DNA of 64,000 nt, taken from the NCBI GenBank assembly GCA_024233135.1, contig JACKPZ010000020.1, forward strand, positions 12,973 to 76,972. The letters run 5' to 3'. Under the pieces are notes generated by a model. It was not told where the DNA came from and did no database searches. It saw only the letters and a program-made list of their open reading frames with translations. The stretch is from Akkermansiaceae bacterium. GTDB taxonomy: Bacteria > Verrucomicrobiota > Verrucomicrobiia > Verrucomicrobiales > Akkermansiaceae. A program made the translations under genes and the position numbers. Below are positions 43,267 to 52,697 of the stretch, one piece after another. Within the stretch, counting starts at the first letter, position 1. Each line of letters starts with the position of its first letter.

Positions 43267-43468
43267 GGTCCCCGGCGGTGGTTTTTCAACCCGGGAATCG
43301 CTTCGAAACCTCTTGAAGCGTCGGGATATTTTCGATACTCGGGACGATGCCATGGCTCGGAAAATTCCGTTTCGACATGAAGTTTCCGATCGATGACGCG
43401 GTTTCCCCCTCCGCTCCGCGCCATCCGGCGATGGATGATCCGAACCCAAAACCCCAACCCATACCGCC

Positions 43469-46400
43469 ATGAACATCAAACCGCTCCGCACAATGGCCCT
43501 GACTTGGTTAGCCGTCGCGCCATTGTCCGCAACCGCCCAGCAATTCGAGTTGCTCGGCGGGACCGTCAACGGTGTCGAGGTGAATACCTTCGCCGCCGTC
43601 AGCCGCAATGTGGCGACCGGCGATCCATGCGAGCCTTTCCGCCCCGGCCCGATCGTGACCGAGCGTGTGGACAGCACCACCAATCCGCCGCTCGCGGGAT
43701 TTCTCCAGAACATCCCCAATCTCGCCGACCCCAACCAATCGTGGGATTTGTTCTATCAACACAACCTGACCGCCCGCGCCCGCGGGTTCCGGCGGGTCAG
43801 CAGCCAGGGAACCTGCGATTGTTTCATCTTCTCGTCCTCCACCCACGAGACCTTCTCGCAGGGCATGAGTTTCATCGGCTCCCATGTGGACAGCGGCGGC
43901 GCACTGTTCGCGCAGTGGCGGAACCTCTCGAAGAGCGTGACTCACAACACCGACCACTCCGGTCGCGGGGATGCCGATTCGGTCAACGATTTCACGATCG
44001 ATTTCCGCATCATCGGTCTTCCGGATAACACGCCGGTCACGGTATATCACCGCTACAACACCACCGCGCTCGGATGGAGCCGTCATGAGAATGGCGGCGA
44101 GGACCCGATCCTGCTCCGGCTCGGCAGCCTCAGTCTGGCCGGCAACAGCCTGATTCCGCCGGGGACGAATCCGAACGGCCACGCGCTCTACAATATCGAC
44201 GGCCAGACGAGCCTCCTCGCCGGCCAGACCTACACGCTCGCCTTTTCGGCGGAGACGCGTGCGGAAATCGCCGCACTCAACGCCGACAACGGCGGCATCT
44301 GCATCGATACCTTCAAGGATCTCGCCTGGGCGCAGTTCATGGGGAAAATCCTGCTGGATTTCTCGCCGCCATCCACACCGCTGCCGGGTTCGCCCGCGGC
44401 GGGAAATTGCGATTACGCGCTGGTCTGGTCATTGGACATCGGCTCGGCAAAAGAGTTCTCGTCAGGCGGCATACTCGATCCCGGCGACCTCTATCCGCAA
44501 GGTTACAGCGGCGGTCTGCTCGGCTCGTTTTTCCGCGACGACGCGACATGGTTCGGCGGCCCCGATCCGCATCCCGATCCGCTCACTCCCGGCAGCGAGG
44601 CTCCGGTGGCGTCATCGATCCCGATCGCCACGGTGCGCGACGTGTTTTTCAATCTCGACGGTGCGGCTTTCCTCGGTTTCGACCTCCGGAACCACAGCTT
44701 CGGTCCCGGGCAGCCCGCGATCACCCGTGACGCGCTCATCACTGCCGGTGAAAACCTCGCCGGCATCCTGCCACCGGAGTTCATGCTGATCTCCTACGCC
44801 GACAGCAGCGACCGGGCCTACACCGCGCAGCCCGGTGGAGCGCCCGTCAACAGCAATGGGATCGGCGGGCCGCGCGGCACCAGCCCGGCCAAGGACGAAT
44901 TGCTGCAAGTGGAAATCCTTCCTTATGCCGGCTCGTCCAGCGTGATCGATCCGCAGTTCTCCGAAGTGGAAGTGGATGCCGTGCTCGGGCCGAATCCGGA
45001 CCTTGCAATCAGTGACAACAACGACGTCAACGCGCTGGCCACCGTTCGTGACGATCCCGCTTATGCCGGCGCGGCGGACTTTCTCTATCTAACCGCATCC
45101 ACCGAGGCCCGCTTCGGTCTCGATCCGGGCGTGGTTTACGTGCCCGCCAGCGGTGCGACCGGCGCGCTGGCCGCAGTGATCACGCCCGACGATCTGGGCA
45201 TCCGGTGGGGGACCGATCTCAATGCCTTGGAGTTCACCTGGCTCACCGATCCGGCTACCGGCGAGGCATCGCTCGCACTGCTCTTCAGCGTGGCGCGCGA
45301 TGTGCGCGAGACACCGGAGGACGAATCCGGCGGGCTCGCGCCGGAGCAGGTTTACGCGTCATTTCTCAACGGTTCGAACTTCTCATTCTCGGGCATCCGC
45401 GGCGACACCGACATCGACGCCATCGCCCTCATTCCGTGCCAGACCGGCTCGCCGCCGCTGATCGCCACCGACACGCTGCCCGACGCCCGCGTTTGCAGTT
45501 ACTATTCCCAATACCTGCTGGCCAGCGGTGGCTTCGGCTCGGTGTTCAACTGGGTCGTGAGCGGTGGCGCCCTGCCTCCCGGCCTCATCCTCGATCCCGA
45601 GAGCGGGCAAATCTCGGGCACGCCCGCCGCGGCCGGGAGTTTCGATTTCACCGTCACCCTGCAAAGCCCCGGCTTCAGTGCGGTGGACAAGGACTTCACC
45701 CTGACCGTAAATCCACAACCCGGACCGCTCGGCATCGCCACGACCAATCTGGCGATCGGCAACAACGGGCAATGGTATGGCGACCGGATCGTGGCGGAAA
45801 ACGCCTGCGAACCCGCCACCTTCCGGATCGCCGGCGGCTTGTTGCCCGACGGGCTCATGCTCGATGCGGTGACCGGTCTGATCAGCGGCGTGCCGACGCA
45901 AGATGGCAACTTCGGCTTCGACATCACCGTGCGCGACAGCGCGGGCAACGAGGCCACCGCGTCCCTGAGCATCATCATCTTCGGACCGCCGCCCGCCGAC
46001 ATCCGGCTCGATCCCGCGGTGTTTCCGCCCGTGGATGACGGCGACCCGGTAGCCATCAATCTCCAGGCGACGGGTGGATCGCCGCCCTATCAGTTCTTCG
46101 CCGCCTCGGCGCTGCCGCCGGGATACACGCTGGTCGGCACTACCTTGAGCGGCACGGCCAGCGGCGCGAACACGCTCACGGCCATCGATCTGAGCATCTA
46201 CGACAGCCAGTTCAGATCGGGAAATGACACGCTCTATTTTCTCGTCGGCCCGAATCCGCCCGGCGGTCCGCAACTCGCCCTGCCGCCTTCGCTCGACTGG
46301 AGCGTGGGCGAGTCGGTTTCCGTGCTGCCGACGGTTTCCGGCGGCGTGCCGCCCTATCAATTCCAAGTGGCGCACGGTTCGCCGCCGACAGGTCTCGGCA

Positions 46401-46852
46401 TCCATCCGGCCAGCGGCGAACTCGCCGGCACCGCCATCTATCCCGGCTCAGGCATCGTGCCCTGGCAGGTCACGGATTCCAACGGCGAGTCCGGATTCGC
46501 CCTCGTTCCCTTCACCATCTGGCCGTCCTTCCCGGGTGGCTATCCGGCATGGAAGGTGTTTCACGGAGTCGCTTCGGACAGCGAAAGCATCGATGGCGAC
46601 GACTACGCGGCGATGGTGGAATACTTCTTCGGGCTGCATCCCAACCAGCGCGACCAACCCGGTTTGTTCCGGCTTGTACCCGCTCCGTCCGGAACATGGC
46701 GTGTCGATTTCCCGTCAGCCGGTGTGCCCGATGTCAGTGGCCGCCTGCTGCGCTACGACAGCGCCGGCGATCAGTGGCTTCCACTCCAGTCCAACCCGTT
46801 CGATCCCGCGGGTGTTCCCCGTGAACTGATCCGCTTGCGCACCGAATACTGA
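43469..46852 (+). CDS. Large secreted protein with putative Ig (He_PIG) repeats
   Basis: 1,127 residues, signal peptide ending PLSATAQ. Residues 25-670 are an unassigned mixed region with Cys-containing SQGTCDCFIFSSSTHETF. Residues about 675-1040 contain four putative Ig repeats of the He_PIG type (GALPPGLILDPESGQISGTP, GLLPDGLMLDAVTGLISGVP, GSPPTGLGIHPASGELAGTA). Residues 1045-1127 resemble the short C-terminal domain common in verrucomicrobial secreted proteins (AAMVEYFFGL). There is no PEP-CTERM. It is probably an extracellular structural or adhesion protein. Nearly identical 37-bp repeats lie on both sides, and fragmentary HMG-CoA reductase and CcoG genes flank it, so it may have arrived as a unit. 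Confidence 0.78.
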   Translation: MNIKPLRTMALTWLAVAPLSATAQQFELLGGTVNGVEVNTFAAVSRNVATGDPCEPFRPGPIVTERVDSTTNPPLAGFLQNIPNLADPNQSWDLFYQHNLTARARGFRRVSSQGTCDCFIFSSSTHETFSQGMSFIGSHVDSGGALFAQWRNLSKSVTHNTDHSGRGDADSVNDFTIDFRIIGLPDNTPVTVYHRYNTTALGWSRHENGGEDPILLRLGSLSLAGNSLIPPGTNPNGHALYNIDGQTSLLAGQTYTLAFSAETRAEIAALNADNGGICIDTFKDLAWAQFMGKILLDFSPPSTPLPGSPAAGNCDYALVWSLDIGSAKEFSSGGILDPGDLYPQGYSGGLLGSFFRDDATWFGGPDPHPDPLTPGSEAPVASSIPIATVRDVFFNLDGAAFLGFDLRNHSFGPGQPAITRDALITAGENLAGILPPEFMLISYADSSDRAYTAQPGGAPVNSNGIGGPRGTSPAKDELLQVEILPYAGSSSVIDPQFSEVEVDAVLGPNPDLAISDNNDVNALATVRDDPAYAGAADFLYLTASTEARFGLDPGVVYVPASGATGALAAVITPDDLGIRWGTDLNALEFTWLTDPATGEASLALLFSVARDVRETPEDESGGLAPEQVYASFLNGSNFSFSGIRGDTDIDAIALIPCQTGSPPLIATDTLPDARVCSYYSQYLLASGGFGSVFNWVVSGGALPPGLILDPESGQISGTPAAAGSFDFTVTLQSPGFSAVDKDFTLTVNPQPGPLGIATTNLAIGNNGQWYGDRIVAENACEPATFRIAGGLLPDGLMLDAVTGLISGVPTQDGNFGFDITVRDSAGNEATASLSIIIFGPPPADIRLDPAVFPPVDDGDPVAINLQATGGSPPYQFFAASALPPGYTLVGTTLSGTASGANTLTAIDLSIYDSQFRSGNDTLYFLVGPNPPGGPQLALPPSLDWSVGESVSVLPTVSGGVPPYQFQVAHGSPPTGLGIHPASGELAGTAIYPGSGIVPWQVTDSNGESGFALVPFTIWPSFPGGYPAWKVFHGVASDSESIDGDDYAAMVEYFFGLHPNQRDQPGLFRLVPAPSGTWRVDFPSAGVPDVSGRLLRYDSAGDQWLPLQSNPFDPAGVPRELIRLRTEY

Positions 46853-46863
46853 ACATGTCAAAA

Positions 46864-46918
46864 CCGCTCCGCATATCCTGCCACAACGCCTGCGCGGTTT
46901 TGCGCAGGCGATGCGGAG
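46864..46918 (+). repeat. Copy of the 37-bp repeat within a nested hairpin
   Basis: CTCCGCAT (46867-46874) pairs with ATGCGGAG (46911-46918), and inside it CGCCTGCGC pairs perfectly with GCGCAGGCG across GGTTTT (46887-46910). It starts 12 bases after the Ig-protein stop and could also end its transcript. Confidence 0.75.
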
Positions 46919-46954
46919 TCGGTGCTGGACACGCATGCGATCTTTCCCGGGCCG

Positions 46955-47315
46955 ATGGCAGCGCCCAAGCAACCGAACCTCGTATCCGTCACGACCATCA
47001 ATCCGGATGGATCGAGGTATTTCCTGCATCCGTCGGATGTGCGCGGGCGCTGGAACATCGCGCGGCGGTTGGTGGGCGTTCTGCTCATCGCGATCTACGT
47101 GCTGCTGCCGTGGATCCCGATCAATGGCGCGCCGGCCGTGTTCCTGGATGTGGAAAACCGGATGTTCCATTTGTTCGGGCTGACGCTGGTGCCGCAGGAC
47201 CTGTGGGTGATGTTCTTCGCGGTCAGCGGACTGGGTTTCGGGCTGTTTTTCGTCACCTCGCTGCTGGGACGGATCTGGTGCGGCTGGGCCTGCCCCTATA
47301 CGGTGTTCCTCGATC
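46955..47315 (+). pseudogene. CcoG-like cytochrome oxidase assembly protein, 3'-truncated
   Basis: About 120 residues of the N-terminus of CcoG (RdxA/FixG), a membrane protein needed for copper handling in cbb3 oxidase assembly. Visible are TTINPDGSRYFLHPSDVRG, membrane spans near 35-55 and 75-105, and the first ferredoxin-like motif [13 protein letters not shown]. The normal length is about 470 residues. The match ends where the 79-bp repeat starts at 47316, and the frame runs on into it until 47389. The ATG at 46955 is the family start; a longer frame from 46922 adds 11 residues. No other cbb3 genes are nearby. Confidence 0.8.
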
Positions 47316-47394
47316 AACCCCCATTTCCCCGCCCTCCGGTCCGATCCAATGGCTCCTTCAGGGGCCTCCCGCAGAAAGCAACCTCCTAGCAGCC
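47316..47394 (-). repeat. 79-bp dispersed repeat, copy C
   Basis: A full copy in the same orientation as copy B. It joins the cut end of the CcoG fragment to a 5'-truncated rpoD tail. Copies B and C appear identical over the 79 bases when read by eye. Confidence 0.9.
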
Positions 47395-47396
47395 AA

Positions 47397-47564
<168 letters not shown>

Positions 47565-48007
47565 ATCCGTGGCGGCAAACCCGCGGGGAGCGTTTGCGAC
47601 ACATACCAGAAAGTGAAGCGCATCCGTTTGGCCGAAGGGAATCCCAAGCGCCAAGCCAATCACGCCGTGTCGGTGACGCAAACCACCGCCACAGGAATCC
47701 GTTGTGCGCCGGATGATGAAGGATTTGACGTAGTATCGCTGGAACGTCCAGATCTCGCGTTGAACTAGGCGTTTGCGGGATGGCGAACTCGTTCGTATCA
47801 TGAACGATCGCGCGCTGCGCCTCAAACGCAGCGACAGATACGCATCGCTGCGGGCGACCAGCGCCGGGCTTCCCGGGATCATCGCCGGAATCCTTCGGAG
47901 AATCTTTCGCAAAATAACGGTAAACCCGACACGTCCGAGCGGCCGTATGCAAACGTGACGGACTCAAAAGCGAAGCGGCGTCCGCAGATTCATATCGCCA
48001 GATCCCT
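47565..48007. other. Intergenic region after rpoD tail copy 1
   Basis: About 440 bases without a supported gene. It contains the repeat shared with copy 2 (47678-47696). The short frame 47773-47958 has no homology seen and is not called. The promoter of the pseudopilin gene at 48008 is presumably here. Confidence 0.5.
47678..47696 (+). repeat. 19-bp repeat in the rpoD downstream flank, copy 1
   Basis: GCAAACCACCGCCACAGGA, identical to 61418-61436. Its CCGCCAC can pair with GTGGCGG just after the rpoD stop, so it may be the right side of the original rpoD 3' hairpin. Confidence 0.75.
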
Positions 48008-48748
48008 ATGAAACAACTCGACCATTCGGGGCGGCACGACTGCCGGCCACAGCGCATCCGCAGGCAGCGGCCACACAAGGTTTCGCCCTGGCGGCGGAGT
48101 GGATTCACCTTGGTCGAAGTGCTGGTGACCGTGTCGATCATCATCGTGCTCGCGGCACTGGCGACCCTCGGTCTCCGGTCGCTGAAGAAATCGGCCAATT
48201 CTGCGAAATGCATGGGGAACCTGAGGAACCTCGCGGTGGCCGCGGTGACCGCTTCGGTCGAAAACAACGGCAAGTTTCCGGCGATGAGGGTCTTCCCGTG
48301 GGAACCCGACGGCTACCTCGCCGGCCCTGACTCCGGGTTTTATTCCGAGGCCAAACCCCTGTCGATCGGCGAGGTCCTGGGTCCTCACCTTGGCTTCGAA
48401 CCGATATCGACAATGGACATCGATCCCGAGCGGATGCCCGAGGTTTTCCAATGCCCCTTCGCGATGCGCAACACCAGCAAGGAGTGGATCAACAGGTTCG
48501 GTGCCTATCGCTACAACTACTATGCCATCGGGCGCTCCCCCTCGCCGGCGGGGGCGATGCTCTTCATCGACACCTGCTGGAACGACTGGCCGAGGGAAGA
48601 TTTCTCCCATCAGGAGCCCGCCGGGCTGAATGTCGCCTACGCCGACGGGCACGTCGCGTTCATGAACTACGCCGAATACATGAAAGTCAACCCCGCGGCT
48701 TCGGAGGAGAAAAACAACTGGCTTTTCACGCAGGGCTGGTTGGATTGA
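48008..48748 (+). CDS. Pseudopilin-like secreted protein (prepilin N-terminal domain)
   Basis: 246 residues. A basic leader of about 32 residues precedes GFTLVEVLVTVSIIIVLAAL, a type IV prepilin cleavage/methylation signal with Glu at +5. The helix continues LKKSANSAKCMGNLRNLAVA, and the C-terminal domain ends with LNVAYADGHVAFMNYAEY, the DGHV box. It is a paralogue of the gene at 3435 with the same SANSAK patch. It lies 38 bases before the sigma factor gene, so it may be first in that operon or separately expressed. Such proteins are numerous in this phylum; their substrates and partners are mostly unknown. Confidence 0.82.
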   Translation: MKQLDHSGRHDCRPQRIRRQRPHKVSPWRRSGFTLVEVLVTVSIIIVLAALATLGLRSLKKSANSAKCMGNLRNLAVAAVTASVENNGKFPAMRVFPWEPDGYLAGPDSGFYSEAKPLSIGEVLGPHLGFEPISTMDIDPERMPEVFQCPFAMRNTSKEWINRFGAYRYNYYAIGRSPSPAGAMLFIDTCWNDWPREDFSHQEPAGLNVAYADGHVAFMNYAEYMKVNPAASEEKNNWLFTQGWLD

Positions 48749-48786
48749 GGGATAACCCGTTTTGCGGAAACGCCATTTGCATGTAA

Positions 48787-49317
48787 ATGAATGAGAATGA
48801 CGACAAGGAGTTCGTGCGGCAGTTGACGCTGCATCAAACGGCGATACTCGCATACCTCCGCTCGTTGATGCCGGGGTGTTCGGGGGCTCAGGACGTGCTG
48901 CAGGAAACCAATATCAAGCTGTGGGAGAAGAAGGACGATTTCACTCCCGGGACGAATTTCAAAAGCTGGGCTTTCGCCGTCGCCAGATTCGAAATGCTGG
49001 GCCAGCGCCGGCGCCTTCAACGGAAGGGCTGGCTGGTCTTCAGTGACAGCGTCGCAGAACAACTCGCCGACGATCTGACCGAACAGGAAAGCGAGCATGA
49101 AACCGAGCTTCAGGCGCTTGACCGTTGCCTCGAGAAACTCAGCCCCCATGATCTCGACTTGGTCCGCACCCGCTACGCGAGCGATCGCGGGCTCGATGAC
49201 TATGCCCGCAGCCTCAGCCGGAGTTCCGGCACCATGAAGGCCAGGCTCTTCAAGATACGGGCGGCGTTGAGACGCTGCGTCGAAAGCTCGCTTGCTGGAA
49301 AGGAGGTCATGCCATGA
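48787..49317 (+). CDS. RNA polymerase sigma-70 factor, ECF type (Rhodopirellula/Verrucomicrobium family)
   Basis: 176 residues. Region 2 spans about 8-75 (AILAYLRSLMPGCSGAQDVL, QETNIKLWEKKDDF, NFKSWAFAVARFEML) and region 4 about 110-165 (LDDYARSLSRSSGTMKARLF). It redirects RNA polymerase to a small set of promoters. Its stop overlaps the start of the FecR-like gene (ATGA), the standard sigma/anti-sigma pair arrangement, so it is probably held inactive by that membrane protein until an outside signal. Likely targets are the following secreted-protein and glycosidase genes on the same strand, though no promoter motif was proved. Confidence 0.9.
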   Translation: MNENDDKEFVRQLTLHQTAILAYLRSLMPGCSGAQDVLQETNIKLWEKKDDFTPGTNFKSWAFAVARFEMLGQRRRLQRKGWLVFSDSVAEQLADDLTEQESEHETELQALDRCLEKLSPHDLDLVRTRYASDRGLDDYARSLSRSSGTMKARLFKIRAALRRCVESSLAGKEVMP

Positions 49318-50762
49318 ACCTTCGCGATGATGAGACCACGATCCAAAACCTGTTGGACGGAAAGCTCGGCGAGGCCGAGTTCATCCGCATTGAGCAACGC
49401 CTTGCCGAGGATGCCGGCTTCCGGAGCCTGTATCTCAGTTATGCAAAATCACATCATCTGCTGATCGAACGGTTCGAGGCGTCGGGCATCCAGGCATGCG
49501 TGGCTTCGCCAGGGCCGATCGTGCTGTGCCGGAGGCGGATGGCCATGGCGCTCGCGGCGGTGCTGACGGCGCTCGCAACCGCGGGCGCTCTATTCCAAGT
49601 CTTGAAAAAGGAGCCATCCGCACAATTAGTGTTCGGCCCCGAAACCGGAGCCCGTCTCGACCACCCGGAGGGCAAGGCCGGCGGGGACCGCATGTGGCCC
49701 GGCTCATCGCTGGAGCTGGACCGGGGCTCGATCTCGTTGGTCATGCCCAGCGGAGTGCGCGGATACATCGAAGGTCCCGGCAGGCTTGAGATGGAGTCCC
49801 CCACCAAGCTGGTCCTGCGATCCGGGCGGGCTTGGTTCGACGTGCCGGAAGGGGCGGAAGGATTTGTCTGCGCCACCGAGTCGCTTTTCGTCGAAGATCT
49901 GGGAACGCAGTTCGGAGTCATCGCGGACCCCGGCCGCCCGGAGCAGGTCCACGTCCTGAAAGGCAAAGTGCGCCTCCACCCGTTGAACCATCCGTCCGAC
50001 ACGCGCCAGCTTGTCACTGGAGAGGGAACGGAATGGATTCACAACGAACTTGCGAATGCCGAGGGACCGGTGGCGTTTTCCAACGCGTTTCCTAGCAAAG
50101 TGGTGGTTTTCTCGGACAGTTTCAGCGATCCAGATGGCACCCCCCTGCATGGCAAGGCACCGGAAGCCGGCGCCGGTCCATGGACGCTCACCCGCGGCGA
50201 GATGACCGTGCGCGATGGACACATCGACACCCGCGGGCAACGGCGCAACGCCGCGTTCGCCCCGCTGCTCGAACCGCGCCTCGACGATCTTACACATATC
50301 ATGCTCATGACCATCGAGGCCAAGGGACCCGGCGACGAAGGCTGGGCCGGGGTCAGCCTCTACACCGGTGACGTGGAACGGATTTTCGTCGGCGACCCGA
50401 ACGGGCCGGTCGGCGACTGGGCCTTGCACCCCGCCGGGGCGGAGACGATCTACGCCTGCCCGCTGTTGTCAGGGAAAAGCACGGTGACCCTGCGCTATAA
50501 CTACCGCAACGGCCATGTGGAACTCTTCGAGGGCAGCACAACCACCGGAACCCCGCTGGTCTCGCAATGGATCGCGCCCGGCCTCGCCTTCGATCGCATC
50601 CGCATCGCCAACGGCAGCCAGCTCGACGCCATCCTCGACGCGGGAGGCAACGAGGCGGAGGTCAAGATGTATGATACCATCAACGTCCGCAGCAACATCT
50701 CGGTCAGGAATATCCGGGTCAGCGTCCTTTCGGCCGCGGTCGCAAGCGCCGGGTCCCGGTGA
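49314..50762 (+). CDS. FecR-type anti-sigma protein with C-terminal LamG-like domain
   Basis: 482 residues. The cytoplasmic N-terminus (1-70; TTIQNLLDGKLGEAEFIRIE) is an anti-sigma-like helical region. One membrane span lies at about 75-95 (AMALAAVLTALATAG). The periplasmic FecR domain is about 125-240 (GSISLVMPSGVRGYIEGPG, LFVEDLGTQFGVIADPG, VHVLKGKVRLHP). Residues 260-480 form a LamG/concanavalin-like beta-sandwich (VVFSDSFSDPDG, LSGKSTVTLRYNYRNG) that may bind glycan. Unlike classic FecR systems there is no TonB receptor, so the sensor is probably the LamG domain itself. It overlaps the sigma gene by 4 bases. Confidence 0.88.
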   Translation: MNLRDDETTIQNLLDGKLGEAEFIRIEQRLAEDAGFRSLYLSYAKSHHLLIERFEASGIQACVASPGPIVLCRRRMAMALAAVLTALATAGALFQVLKKEPSAQLVFGPETGARLDHPEGKAGGDRMWPGSSLELDRGSISLVMPSGVRGYIEGPGRLEMESPTKLVLRSGRAWFDVPEGAEGFVCATESLFVEDLGTQFGVIADPGRPEQVHVLKGKVRLHPLNHPSDTRQLVTGEGTEWIHNELANAEGPVAFSNAFPSKVVVFSDSFSDPDGTPLHGKAPEAGAGPWTLTRGEMTVRDGHIDTRGQRRNAAFAPLLEPRLDDLTHIMLMTIEAKGPGDEGWAGVSLYTGDVERIFVGDPNGPVGDWALHPAGAETIYACPLLSGKSTVTLRYNYRNGHVELFEGSTTTGTPLVSQWIAPGLAFDRIRIANGSQLDAILDAGGNEAEVKMYDTINVRSNISVRNIRVSVLSAAVASAGSR

Positions 50763-50829
50763 GCCTGCCATTCAAAATCGAATCATCGCAACGCTCCGAT
50801 AGCCACAAAACCAAACAACAACAATCATC

Positions 50830-51825
50830 ATGAAGACTCCAATGCGTAAGACCTTCGCCGCAGCACCGGTCGGCCTGGCCCTTGCCATCCTTTGCTCCGG
50901 ACAGGCTCGCGCCGCCGCCCCCTTTACCGAAACCGCCGGCCATCCCTATTACGACAGCGGCTGGGAGTTCGGCAGCTCGCAGCCGGACCACTTCGGCTGG
51001 TTCACTTCGACATCCGTCACCGAACCCGGAGTTGCGGGTCGTTTCCTCGGGGACTCGACCAACCTCGCCGGAGGTGCGGGCGGCGATATCAACTCGGACG
51101 GTGAGGCATGGGGCATGTTCGGCCAGTACGGCGGGGAGGGCGGCACCGGAGAATCCTATGCCTTCGGATTCCTCAAGGACGGTGCGGGAAACGACGCCGC
51201 GCTGAGCGTCGGCCAGACGCTGTCGGTGGACATCGCCGTCAATTTCCGCAACGGCTTCAAGGGATTCGCGGCCCGCGACACCAGTGAGGCTGAGGTGCTC
51301 ACCTTCAACATCGGCGGTGACGATTATGTGGTTTCCAACGCGGAAACCGGCAATGGATCGATCGGAAGCGACTACCATGCCAACACCGTCTTCCGGATCG
51401 CGCTCACCCAGACCAGCGAAAGCGGCGGCACCTGGACCATCACCCGAAGCGGAGGCATCTCGGATTCGGATTCCGGAACCTTCAGCGGCGAGATCACCAG
51501 CTTCAAGTTATACGTCGGCCAGACGGAAGGCGGCTCCGAGAACGACCTGTTTGTCAATAACGTGAGCGTTACCGACGCTCCCGGCGAGACGGCGGTGATC
51601 ACCAATGTCGAGATTCTGGAAGACGGTTCGTTGCAGCTGGATTTCACCGCTCCCGCAGGTGGCACCTACCCGGTGCGCGCCAATACGGATCTGGATGTGC
51701 CCGTCAGCACCTGGACCGAAGTGGGAACGGCTAGCGAGACGTCTCCCGGACAGTTCCAGTTCATCGACATGGACGCACCCGAGCATGCCCGCCGCTTCTA
51801 TGTGGTGGAGACTCCTGCCGAATGA
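50830..51825 (+). CDS. Secreted protein, first of three tandem paralogues, with verrucomicrobial C-terminal domain
   Basis: 331 residues, signal peptide ending SGQARAAA. Residues 32-245 form a beta-sandwich-like domain shared with the next two genes (VNFRNGFKGFAARD, FNIGGDDYVVSNAETGNGSI, GGTWTITRSGGISDSDSGTF). Residues about 250-331 are a separate beta domain (LQLDFTAPAGGTYPVRANTD), a type found at the C-termini of secreted verrucomicrobial proteins. No PEP-CTERM is seen. It follows the FecR gene by 67 bases. Function is unknown; a glycan-binding or matrix protein is a reasonable guess from the context. Confidence 0.8.
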   Translation: MKTPMRKTFAAAPVGLALAILCSGQARAAAPFTETAGHPYYDSGWEFGSSQPDHFGWFTSTSVTEPGVAGRFLGDSTNLAGGAGGDINSDGEAWGMFGQYGGEGGTGESYAFGFLKDGAGNDAALSVGQTLSVDIAVNFRNGFKGFAARDTSEAEVLTFNIGGDDYVVSNAETGNGSIGSDYHANTVFRIALTQTSESGGTWTITRSGGISDSDSGTFSGEITSFKLYVGQTEGGSENDLFVNNVSVTDAPGETAVITNVEILEDGSLQLDFTAPAGGTYPVRANTDLDVPVSTWTEVGTASETSPGQFQFIDMDAPEHARRFYVVETPAE

Positions 51826-51852
51826 GATGACCCGGCCTAAAAACGATCAACC

Positions 51853-52680
51853 ATGTTCCATATGAAAAATACCTTCACATCAAAGACCCTCGTGTGTTCC
51901 GCGATCGCGGCGGCCGGATTCGCCCTTTCCGCCACGAATGCCCGCTCGGCGGCCGTGTTCACCGAAACCGCCGGCGATTCGTTCTATGACAGCGGATGGA
52001 GCGGCGGCAGCTCCCAGCCCGCCAACTTCGGGTGGTTCCTCGCCACCACCACGACGGACCCCGGCTTCGCAGGTCACTTCATGGGGGATTCAACGACCCT
52101 CGCCGGCGAGTCGGGCGGGGGCGACATCAACACCGTCGGAAGATCCTGGGGCATGTTCGCTGGGAGCGGCGGCTCGGGTTTCGGACAGTCGGACGCCTAC
52201 GGATTCCTCAAGGATGGCTCGGGAAATGACGCGGCGCTGAGCCTCGGGCAGACTCTCTCGCTCGATCTGGCCGTCAATTTCCGCAATGGCTACAAGGGTG
52301 TGGCCATGCGCGATGCCGGCGGGGCCGAGTTGTTCACCTTCAACATCGGCGGGGACGACTATCAGGTTCTGAACGCCACAACTGGAAGCGGATCGATCGG
52401 CAGCGACTACAACGCCAACACGGTGTTTCACGTCGCGGTGACCCAGACGAGCGCCGGCGGCGGGACGTGGGAAATCACCCGCAGCGGAGGCATCAGCGAC
52501 TACGACACCGGGACCTACAGCGGACTCATTGCCAACTTCAAGTTGTATGTGGGCCAGACCGACGGCGGAGATGCCAACAATCTCATGGTAAACAACGTCA
52601 GCGTCGTCCCGGAACCGGGTGCGGCAGGTCTCCTGCTCATCGGGAGCGGGCTGCTTCTCTTCCGCCGCAACCGGCGCTGA
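51853..52680 (+). CDS. PEP-CTERM secreted protein, second of three tandem paralogues
   Basis: 275 residues with signal peptide (ends ATNARSAAVF). It shares the first gene's beta domain almost in full (FTETAGDSFYDSGW, VNFRNGYKGVAMRD, FNIGGDDYQVLNATTGSGSI). It ends VVPEPGAAGLLLIGSGLLLF plus RRNRR, a clear PEP-CTERM tail (PEP motif, membrane span, basic end), so it is expected to be processed by an exosortase and linked to the outer surface or polysaccharide. It starts at ATG 51853 or 51862. It lies 27 bases after the first paralogue and 17 before the third. Confidence 0.87.
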   Translation: MFHMKNTFTSKTLVCSAIAAAGFALSATNARSAAVFTETAGDSFYDSGWSGGSSQPANFGWFLATTTTDPGFAGHFMGDSTTLAGESGGGDINTVGRSWGMFAGSGGSGFGQSDAYGFLKDGSGNDAALSLGQTLSLDLAVNFRNGYKGVAMRDAGGAELFTFNIGGDDYQVLNATTGSGSIGSDYNANTVFHVAVTQTSAGGGTWEITRSGGISDYDTGTYSGLIANFKLYVGQTDGGDANNLMVNNVSVVPEPGAAGLLLIGSGLLLFRRNRR

Positions 52681-52697
52681 CCACTCCTAATACAATC

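Noticed and set aside
41902..43380. 492-codon open frame on the plus strand spanning the HMG-CoA reductase fragment
   Set aside because: Shadow frame that crosses the 79-bp repeat; the minus strand has the real protein motifs.
38206..47394. 79-bp repeat considered as an integron attC site
   Set aside because: No GTTRRRY/RYYYAAC core pair at its ends, no integrase, and the neighbours are gene fragments rather than cassettes.
47773..47958. 60-codon open frame between the rpoD tail and the pseudopilin gene
   Set aside because: No homology, no good start context, arginine-rich like non-coding GC-rich DNA.
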